This document shows positions 14,823 to 20,258 of a DNA stretch of 20,258 nucleotides, piece after piece. Source of the DNA: an uncultured Desulfobacteraceae bacterium. GTDB taxonomy: Bacteria > Desulfobacterota > Desulfobacteria > Desulfobacterales > UBA2174. Numbering within the stretch: position 1 is the stretch's first letter; each line of letters starts with the position of its first letter. The stretch spans positions 1 to 20,258 of the forward strand of contig CALJLV010000209.1 in assembly GCA_937982505.1 (NCBI GenBank), written 5' to 3'. Under the pieces are notes generated by a model. It was given only the letters and a program-made list of their open reading frames with translations. It was not told the origin of the DNA and searched no databases. The position numbers and the translations under genes are program-made.

Positions 14823-16733
14823 TCAGCTGCGGGCCCTGGCATATCCGATCCCGATCAGGGCGTTTTCCATCTCGTTGAGGATCACCGGATCGTCGATGGT
14901 GGCGGGCACCTTGTAGGGCTGGTTGTCGGCGATTTTCTGGATCGTGCCGCGCAGGATCTTGCCCGAGCGCGTCTTGGGCAGGCGCTTGACCACCGTGGCC
15001 TTCTTGAAGCTGGCCACCGGACCGATACGGTCGCGCACCATCTTGACCAGCTCGGCGAGGATCTCCTCGTGGGGACGCTGGACTCCGGCCTTGAGGACCA
15101 CGAACCCCACCGGGACCTGCCCCTTGAGGCTGTCTTCGACCCCTACCACCGCGCATTCGGCCACATCGGGGTGGTCGCTGAGAACCTCCTCCATGCCGCC
15201 GGTGCTCAGCCGGTGGCCGGCGACATTGATGATATCGTCGGTGCGGGCCATCACATAGACGTAGCCGTCGGCGTCGATGAACCCGGCGTCGGCGGTCTTG
15301 TAGTAGCCGGGAAACTCTTCCATGTAGCTTTTGAGAAAGCCGGCGTCGTTCTTGTAAAGGGTCGGCAGGGTCCCCGGCGGCAGGGGCAGCTTGACCACCA
15401 ACGCGCCGATCTGGCCGGCCGGCACCGGCTGGTTGCTTGGGTCGACCACTTGCAGGTGCCACCCCGGGGCCGGTTTGGTGGGCGATCCCTCTTTGACCGG
15501 ATAGGGGTGCAGCCCCATGCAGTTGGCGCAGATGGCCCAGCCGGTTTCGGTCTGCCACCAGTGGTCGATGACCGGCACCCGCAGGGCGTTCTGGGCCCAC
15601 TTGAGGGTGTCCGGATCCAGGCGCTCGCCGGCCAGAAAAAGGGCGTAGAATTTCGACAGATCGTAGTTTTTCATCAGCTCGGCCCGGGGGTCTTCGCGCT
15701 TGATGGCCCGGAAGGCCGTGGGCGCGGTGAACATGGTGCGCACCCGGTGTTGGCCGATCACCCGCCAGAAGACCCCCGCATCCGGGGTGCCCACCGGCTT
15801 GCCCTCGAAGAGGATCGTGGTGCAGCCGCGCAGCAGGGGGCCATAGACGATGTAGGAATGGCCCACCACCCAGCCCACGTCCGAGGCGGCCCAGTAGACG
15901 TCGCCGGCGTCCACGTTGTAGATGGCCTTCATCGTCCAGTTGAGGGCCACGGCATGGCCGCCGTTGTCCCGCATGACACCCTTGGGCTGTCCCGTGGTTC
16001 CCGAGGTGTAGAGGATGTAGAGCGGGTCCGTGGCCAGAACCGGCACGCAGTCGGCCGGCTGGGCCGCCGCCGCCACCGCGGCCCAGTCCAGATCGCGGCC
16101 GGCGGTGAGGGGGGCCTTCTCCATGGGCCGCTGGTAGATGATACATTTTTGCGGTCGGGCGTCCTCTTTGGACAGCCGGATGGCTTCATCCAGGAGAGGC
16201 TTGTAGGGGATCACGCGCTTGACTTCGATGCCGCAGGAGGCCGACACGATCACCTTGGGTTTGGCGTCGTTGATCCGGGTGGCCAGCTCGTTGGCCGCAA
16301 AGCCGCCGAAGACCACCGAATGGATGGCGCCGATGCGCGCGCAGGCCAGCATGGCCACGGCCGCCTCGGGAATCATGGGCATGTAAATCAGCACCCGGTC
16401 GCCCTTGACCACCCCCTGGGCCACCAGGGCACCGGCAAAGAGCGCCACCTGGTCACGCAGTTCGCGGTAGGTGAACTTCTTGATCGTATCCGTGACCGGG
16501 CTGTCGTAGATCAGGGCCGTCTGGTCAGCCCGGCCGCCTTCGACGTGGCGGTCCAGGGCGTTGTAGCAGGTGTTGAGCTCCCCGCCGACAAACCAGCGGT
16601 AAAAAGGCGGCCGGCTGTCGTCCAGGACCTTTTCCCAGCGCTTGTACCAGTGGATCGCTTCGGCGGCTTGCCCCCAGAACCCCTCCGGATCCTTGATCGA
16701 CCGTTCCCAGGCCTCGACATAGGCGTCGCTCAT
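14823..16733 (-). CDS. prpE: AMP-forming propionyl/acetyl-CoA synthetase (PrpE-like)
   Basis: From ATG 16733 (AAGGAG upstream) the enzyme has 636 aa, close to PrpE length. Adenylate-forming motifs are clear: the P-loop YTSGTTGQPKG near residue 240, WWQTETGW near 392, YYKTADAG, and the catalytic lysine Lys592 in SGKILRG. Segments such as YNALDRHVEGGRADQTALI and LPPGTLPTLY favour the PrpE/ACSS3 branch over housekeeping Acs, so propionate is a likely substrate, with acetate possible. The lysine is the residue commonly controlled by acetylation in this family. It is separated from nrdG by 154 bp containing two promoter candidates. It would activate short acids for anaerobic oxidation. Confidence 0.88.
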   Translation of the reverse strand: MSDAYVEAWERSIKDPEGFWGQAAEAIHWYKRWEKVLDDSRPPFYRWFVGGELNTCYNALDRHVEGGRADQTALIYDSPVTDTIKKFTYRELRDQVALFAGALVAQGVVKGDRVLIYMPMIPEAAVAMLACARIGAIHSVVFGGFAANELATRINDAKPKVIVSASCGIEVKRVIPYKPLLDEAIRLSKEDARPQKCIIYQRPMEKAPLTAGRDLDWAAVAAAAQPADCVPVLATDPLYILYTSGTTGQPKGVMRDNGGHAVALNWTMKAIYNVDAGDVYWAASDVGWVVGHSYIVYGPLLRGCTTILFEGKPVGTPDAGVFWRVIGQHRVRTMFTAPTAFRAIKREDPRAELMKNYDLSKFYALFLAGERLDPDTLKWAQNALRVPVIDHWWQTETGWAICANCMGLHPYPVKEGSPTKPAPGWHLQVVDPSNQPVPAGQIGALVVKLPLPPGTLPTLYKNDAGFLKSYMEEFPGYYKTADAGFIDADGYVYVMARTDDIINVAGHRLSTGGMEEVLSDHPDVAECAVVGVEDSLKGQVPVGFVVLKAGVQRPHEEILAELVKMVRDRIGPVASFKKATVVKRLPKTRSGKILRGTIQKIADNQPYKVPATIDDPVILNEMENALIGIGYARARS

Positions 16734-16787
16734 CGTGGTGTCTCCTTTGTCTTGATGGTGGTGGACTGGCAGGATGGATGGCGCTTC

Positions 16788-16817
16788 ACCATAGGAAAGT
16801 GGCCGCAAGGGTGTCAA
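16788..16817 (-). promoter_or_regulatory. Promoter candidate P2 for prpE
   Basis: On the minus strand a perfect TTGACA (16817-16812) is followed after 18 bp by TATGGT (16793-16788), about 55 bp ahead of the synthetase ATG. The -35 is consensus; the -10 matches four of six positions. Confidence 0.6.
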
Positions 16818-16837
16818 GTAAAATATGAATGCGATAC

Positions 16838-16867
16838 ATTATATGAACGAAACTGATCAGCTTTCAA
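16838..16867 (-). promoter_or_regulatory. Promoter candidate P1 for prpE
   Basis: On the minus strand TTGAAA (16867-16862) and a perfect TATAAT (16843-16838) are 18 bp apart, about 50 bp upstream of P2 and within an AT-rich stretch. Together they suggest tandem promoters. Confidence 0.55.
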
Positions 16868-16887
16868 ATTTCCAGGTTCAAAAGAGG

Positions 16888-17586
16888 TCAGCGCAGGATG
16901 CAGCGCTGCACGAAGGGGGCCGCGACGGTCTGGAGGGCCGCCATCTCGTCCCGGGCCGGCGCTGGGGGGTGGGCATGAAAGAAGTCCGGATCCCGCAGAT
17001 TGGCGGTCTGCAGCGCTTGCAGGGCCCAGAGGGGAGCGCCTCGGATCAGCGGCCCCATGGCCAGAAGGCGGCGGCGGTCGACAAAGGGAGGGGCGCAGGT
17101 GGTGCGAAACTCGTGGGGCAGTCCGCAGCGGGTCAGCAGCCCGATGGCGGCCTGCAGCGCCGCGCCGCAGGGAAGGGGGCTGAGGTGGGGATGATAGTCG
17201 TCGGGCAGGGTCTTGAGGTCCATGGCGATGTAATCGACGAGTCCGGCGCCGATCAGGTCGGCCAGGACCGCCGGGCGGCTCCCGTTGGTGTCGAGCTTGA
17301 CGGCGAGGCCGAGATCCTTGATGGCCCGGCAAATCCCTGCCAGTTCGGGGGCTAGGGTCGGTTCTCCGCCGGAGAGGACCACGCCGTCGAAAAACCCTTT
17401 TCGCTGCTCCAGGAAGGCAAGGAGGGCCTCGGGCGCCAGGCCCCCGCCGGCCGGCAGGCGACCGGCGGCCAGGTCCGGGTTGTGGCAGTAGGGGCAGGTG
17501 AAGTTGCAGCCGGTGAAAAAGACGGTGCAGGCCACTTTTCCCGGATAATCGATGAGGGTGGTTTTGTGAAGCGCGGCGATGGGCAT
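16888..17586 (-). CDS. nrdG: Anaerobic ribonucleotide reductase activase (radical SAM)
   Basis: The 232-aa protein has the radical-SAM cluster motif C27-x3-C31-x2-C34 (GCNFTCPYCHN), an early TTLIDYPGK segment typical of this activase family, and the SAM-binding SGGEPT at 72-77. Activases of this family cut S-adenosylmethionine to make a glycyl radical on NrdD. ATG 17586 gives the usual N-terminus; an upstream ATG at 17664 would add 26 Pro/Ala-rich residues and is less likely. The gene follows nrdD after 85 bp with no terminator seen, so it should be co-transcribed. No strong ribosome site precedes the chosen start. What it can activate is puzzling, given the altered NrdD tail. Confidence 0.9.
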   Translation of the reverse strand: MPIAALHKTTLIDYPGKVACTVFFTGCNFTCPYCHNPDLAAGRLPAGGGLAPEALLAFLEQRKGFFDGVVLSGGEPTLAPELAGICRAIKDLGLAVKLDTNGSRPAVLADLIGAGLVDYIAMDLKTLPDDYHPHLSPLPCGAALQAAIGLLTRCGLPHEFRTTCAPPFVDRRRLLAMGPLIRGAPLWALQALQTANLRDPDFFHAHPPAPARDEMAALQTVAAPFVQRCILR

Positions 17587-17671
17587 GGCAAGATGGGCGC
17601 CAGGGGGTTGAGGGGCCGCCGCGGCCGGAGCCGGCGCAGGGAGCCGATCCGGCCGCAGGCCCATGGCCGAT

Positions 17672-19750
17672 TCAGGCCACGCCGGAGGTCCGCGTCCGGT
17701 CTTGGCCGCCGCGCGCCTGGCCGAGGGGGCGCAGGTACGGCACCACCCCCGGGGCGACCTCGGTGCGGCAGGCGCAGCGTTCGCAGCGGGCATGTTCTCC
17801 GCCGATGTATCCGTGTTGCGGGCAGACGCTGAAGGTGGGGGTCAGAGTGAAATAGGGGAGCCGGTAGTGGGTGGCCACCTTGCGCACCAGCCCCTTGAGG
17901 GCGCCGATGTCCCGGACCTGCTCGCCCAGAAAGATGTGCAGCACCGTGCCCCCGGTGTACTGGCTCTGCAGATCGTCCTGAAGGCGCAACGTTTCGAACA
18001 GGTCGTCGCTGAAGTTGACCGGCAGCTGGCTCGAGTTGGTGTAGTAGGGGCTGGCCCCCTGGCGGTACTGGGTTTCGTTGGCGCAGATGATCTGCGGGTA
18101 GCGGCGCTTGTCGAGCATGCAGAGCCGATACGAGGTCCCCTCACCCGGGGTGGCCTCCAGATTGAAAATTTCCCCGGTGCGGTCCTGCAGGCAGGCGATC
18201 TGGGCCCGCAGGGCCGCCATGACCCGCAGGGCGAAGCCTTGACCGGCCTCGGTGGTCAGATCCCGGTCCAGAAAGTTGAGGCAGGCCTCGTTCATGCCGA
18301 TGATCCCGATGGTGGAGAAGTGGTTTTTCCAGTAGGCCCCGGCGCGGGCCTTGATCTGGCGCAAGTAGAAGCGGCTGTAGGGGTAGAGATTCTTTTCGGT
18401 GAACGCTTCGAGCACCTTGCGCTTGATGGCGAGGCTTTCGGCGGCCAGGGTCGTCAGCCGTTCCAGACGTTCGAAGAATTCGGCCTCGGTGGACGCCAGA
18501 TAGCCGATGCGCGGCAGGTTGAGGGTCACCACCCCGATGGAGCCGGTCAGCGGGTTGGCGCCAAAGAGCCCGCCGCCGCGCCGCCTCAGTTCGCGGTTGT
18601 CCAGGCGCAGCCGGCAGCACATGGAACGGGCGTCGTCCGGGGACATGTCCGAGTTGATGAAGTTGGAAAAGTAGGGGATCCCGTACTTGGCGGTCATCTG
18701 CCAGACCGGCGTCAGATTGGGGTTGTTCCAGTCGAAATCGGCGGTGATATTGTAGGTCGGAATGGGGAAGGTGAAGACCCGGCCGTTGGCGTCCCCGGCC
18801 ATCATCACCTCGGCAAAGGCCCGGTTGAACAGGTCCATCTCCTTTTGGAAATCCCCGTAGACCGCTTCCTGGTATCGGCCGCCGATCATCACCGGCTGAT
18901 CGCGAAGGGTGGCCGGCGGCTGGAGGTCCATGGTGATGTTGGTAAAGGGGGTCTGAAACCCGACCCGGGTGGGGATGTTGATGTTGAAGATGAATTCCTG
19001 GATGGCCTGGCGGACCTCGGTGTAGTCGAGTCCGTCGTAGGCGATGAAGGGGGCCAGCAGGGTGTCGAAGCTGGAGAAGGCCTGGGCGCCGGCCGCCTCG
19101 CCCTGGAGGGTGTAAAAGAAGTTGACCACCTGGCCCAGGGCCGAGCGCAGGTGTTTGGGCGGGGCGCTGGCCACTTTCCCCTCCACCCCGGTGAACCCCT
19201 GGCGCAGCAGGTCCTGCAGATCCCAGCCGACGCAGTAGACGCTCAGCAGGCTCAGGTCGTGCAGGTGCAGGTCCCCTTCCTTGTGGGCCTGGCGAATCTC
19301 GGGCGGGTAGATGCAGTTGAGCCAGTACTCGGCGGTCACGTCCGACGAGATGTAGTTGTTGAGCCCCTGCAGGCTGTAGCACATGTTGCTGTTTTCTTTG
19401 ATCTTCCAGTCGAGCTTGTCGATATAGTGCTCCACCAGGCGCACGTTGGCGCGGGTGGTGATGGAACGGATCTGGGCGTGCTGTTCGCGGTAGAGGATGT
19501 AGGCCTTGGCCGTCTTGTAGAAGGGCGAATCGAGGAGCACCCGTTCCACGATGTCCTGGATCTCTTCCACCTCCGGCAAAGGACCGATGCGCATTTCGTG
19601 GCTCAGGGTCAGGACCCGCAGGGTCAGTTTGCGGGCCTCGCGGTCGGTGAACTCGCCCGTGGCCTTGCCGGCCTTGGCGATGGCGGCGGTGATCTTGGAC
19701 GAGTCGAATTCCACCACGCGTCCGTCGCGCTTCTTGATTTGTTCGAACAC
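17672..19750 (-). CDS. nrdD: Class III anaerobic ribonucleoside-triphosphate reductase with altered glycyl-radical site
   Basis: The 692-aa protein starts at GTG 19750 after AAGGAG. An ATP-cone regulatory domain occupies about residues 1-95. The catalytic barrel follows and includes MCCRLRLD, with Cys378/Cys379 as the likely thiyl-radical site, and GGGLFGANPLTGSIG. The zinc region near the end has C643-PQHGY, C656 and C659. The last section should read like RVVGYLRP, with the radical on Gly, and then a W-N-x-G-K stretch. Here it reads GVVPYLRPLG, with Pro671 (codon CCG at 17740-17738) in the glycine position and no W-N-x-G-K. No other frame restores the motif. The enzyme reduces NTPs to dNTPs without oxygen; as read, this copy may not form its radical. 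Confidence 0.92.
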   Translation of the reverse strand: MFEQIKKRDGRVVEFDSSKITAAIAKAGKATGEFTDREARKLTLRVLTLSHEMRIGPLPEVEEIQDIVERVLLDSPFYKTAKAYILYREQHAQIRSITTRANVRLVEHYIDKLDWKIKENSNMCYSLQGLNNYISSDVTAEYWLNCIYPPEIRQAHKEGDLHLHDLSLLSVYCVGWDLQDLLRQGFTGVEGKVASAPPKHLRSALGQVVNFFYTLQGEAAGAQAFSSFDTLLAPFIAYDGLDYTEVRQAIQEFIFNINIPTRVGFQTPFTNITMDLQPPATLRDQPVMIGGRYQEAVYGDFQKEMDLFNRAFAEVMMAGDANGRVFTFPIPTYNITADFDWNNPNLTPVWQMTAKYGIPYFSNFINSDMSPDDARSMCCRLRLDNRELRRRGGGLFGANPLTGSIGVVTLNLPRIGYLASTEAEFFERLERLTTLAAESLAIKRKVLEAFTEKNLYPYSRFYLRQIKARAGAYWKNHFSTIGIIGMNEACLNFLDRDLTTEAGQGFALRVMAALRAQIACLQDRTGEIFNLEATPGEGTSYRLCMLDKRRYPQIICANETQYRQGASPYYTNSSQLPVNFSDDLFETLRLQDDLQSQYTGGTVLHIFLGEQVRDIGALKGLVRKVATHYRLPYFTLTPTFSVCPQHGYIGGEHARCERCACRTEVAPGVVPYLRPLGQARGGQDRTRTSGVA

Positions 19751-19844
19751 GGCGTTCTCCTTGACAGAAGGATGGGGTCAGCGCACTTGTGCGGTGATAT
19801 CGGGGGTTTTTAGCGGTATTGGGACCTTTATCGAGCTTTGGTGG

Positions 19845-19873
19845 GGTTAACACAATATCTTGATGCTTGTCAA
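19845..19873 (-). promoter_or_regulatory. nrdDG promoter candidate
   Basis: On the minus strand a perfect TTGACA (19873-19868) lies between the two NrdR-like boxes. After a 17-bp spacer, TTAACC (19850-19845) is a poor -10. The -35 is convincing; the -10 is not, which would fit a weak, strongly controlled promoter. It leaves a leader of roughly 85-90 bases before the GTG start. Confidence 0.5.
19850..19865. promoter_or_regulatory. NrdR box 1 (promoter-proximal)
   Basis: ACACAATATCTTGATG closely matches the 16-bp NrdR palindrome recalled as acaCwAtATaTwGtgt, with one central mismatch and a weak right arm. It overlaps the promoter spacer, where bound NrdR would block RNA polymerase. Confidence 0.7.
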
Positions 19874-19879
19874 GAGAGT

Positions 19880-19895
19880 CTACAATATATAGCGT
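19880..19895. promoter_or_regulatory. NrdR box 2 (promoter-distal)
   Basis: CTACAATATATAGCGT matches the NrdR core almost fully. It starts 30 bp from box 1, about three helical turns, so both sites lie on the same face of DNA as in known NrdR-controlled nrd promoters. It lies just upstream of the -35 element. Confidence 0.75.
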
Positions 19896-20065
19896 TTATG
19901 GTGGGTTATCCCCTGCCGGTCCGCGCCGGTCTCAGCGGTTCGGCGGGGCCGGCCAGGCCGCGGGCCGGCGGCGCTGTTCCGGGGTTTTGAGGCCCGGCGT
20001 CTTGCCAGGGGGGCCGGCACCGGATAAGGTGGCCGCCATGCCCACCTTTGTGGAGGAATCCGCCC
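19896..20065. other. Intergenic segment between divergent nrdDG and the last gene
   Basis: Together with the nrd control region, the gap from 19751 to 20065 is 315 bp without a gene. Beyond the NrdR boxes it holds a 7-bp hairpin (GCCGGCC at 19948-19954 with GGCCGGC at 19963-19969) in GC-rich sequence. I see no convincing plus-strand promoter and no credible coding frame. Confidence 0.5.
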
Positions 20066-20258
20066 ATGCGCCTTGAACCGAGCGCCGGCAGCCGCCGGGT
20101 CATCGTTCCCTGGTACGACGCCGATGGCATCTGCATCGCCGCCATGGTGGGTCTCCTGAGCGTCGCGGGATTCGCCGGGGTAGGGGTCTGGGTGGCGCTG
20201 TCCCAGCCGGACTTTGCCCCCCATGCAAGCCTTGCGCTGGTGCTGGCGGGGGCCGCTC
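20066..20258 (+). CDS. N-terminal part of an unidentified membrane protein (cut by window end)
   Basis: GGAGG at 20053-20057 precedes ATG 20066, and the frame stays open to the end (64 residues). A short polar start (RLEPSAGSRRVIVPWYDAD) is followed by a hydrophobic helix (about 25-47, ICIAAMVGLLSVAGFAGVGVWV), a short loop (SQPDFAPH) and the start of a second hydrophobic stretch (ASLALVLAGAA). Two closely spaced helices suggest a small inner-membrane protein. The family is not recognised. It is divergent from nrdD, and no functional link is implied. Confidence 0.6.
   Translation, partial: MRLEPSAGSRRVIVPWYDADGICIAAMVGLLSVAGFAGVGVWVALSQPDFAPHASLALVLAGAA

Noticed and set aside
13425..16856. 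Plus-strand open frame of over 1,100 codons opposite tmcD and prpE
   Set aside because: It crosses two well-supported minus-strand genes and their intergenic promoter, shows low-complexity Gly/Ala/Val/His/Asp-rich composition, and has no recognisable domain. GC-rich codon use leaves the opposite strand free of stops.
16888..17793. Longer nrdG start inside the nrdD end, giving a 301-aa protein
   Set aside because: The added N-terminus is a Pro/Ala/Arg-rich off-frame reading of nrdD; the family N-terminus fits ATG 17586.
17663..19813. Plus-strand open frame of about 716 codons opposite nrdD
   Set aside because: It mirrors nrdD codons and has no domain or ribosome site; nrdD has conserved motifs along its length.
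19867..20076. Short plus-strand frame across the nrd control region
   Set aside because: It has no ribosome site, covers the NrdR boxes, and has composition typical of GC-rich noncoding DNA.

Overview
The window looks like one contig from a high-GC, strictly anaerobic, sulfate-reducing Desulfobacterota (Desulfobacterales-like) genome. The strongest evidence is a complete Tmc transmembrane electron-transfer operon (tmcD-C-B-A), a family typical of sulfate reducers. An oxygen-sensitive class III ribonucleotide reductase with its activase, and two acyl-CoA synthetases of different chemistry (ADP-forming and AMP-forming), fit this. No tRNA, rRNA, CRISPR array, transposase or integrase was seen. 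All assignments are from reading the sequence; no database search was possible.

Layout, plus strand, 84-4212: the first 83 bases are not genomic, because bases 26-83 are a degraded Illumina adapter. Then come the tail of an unidentified gene, an alpha/beta hydrolase, and a phosphate module: a two-CBS-domain protein, a DUF47/PhoU-like protein and a PiT phosphate transporter. The module ends in a PhoR-like sensor kinase that stops just after its second membrane segment and lacks the HAMP, histidine and ATPase parts.

Minus strand, 4182-9673: a five-gene, tightly packed set read right to left: HD-domain protein, GalT-like nucleotidyltransferase, rsmI, fused ADP-forming acetate-CoA ligase, and 4'-phosphopantetheinyl transferase. 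Two of its junctions are 4-base stop/start overlaps.

Minus strand, 9771-14651: a small membrane-anchored hypothetical gene with its own terminator, a single-domain response regulator, a heptamer-repeat spacer, and the Tmc operon in the order D-C-B-A from a well-formed promoter. In Tmc a periplasmic tetraheme cytochrome c3 (TmcA) passes electrons to a membrane cytochrome b (TmcC) and a cytoplasmic HdrD-like iron-sulfur protein (TmcB). The beta-propeller TmcD has no known chemistry.

Minus strand, 14823-19750: a propionyl/acetyl-CoA synthetase with two tandem promoter candidates, then nrdG and nrdD. Two NrdR-type boxes 30 bp apart flank a perfect -35 element upstream of nrdD. The nrdD product keeps its ATP-cone, active-site cysteine region and zinc region, but the glycine that should carry the radical is read as proline and the rest of the glycyl-radical tail is degenerate. 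This is the most surprising observation in the window. A divergent, truncated membrane-protein gene closes the window on the plus strand.
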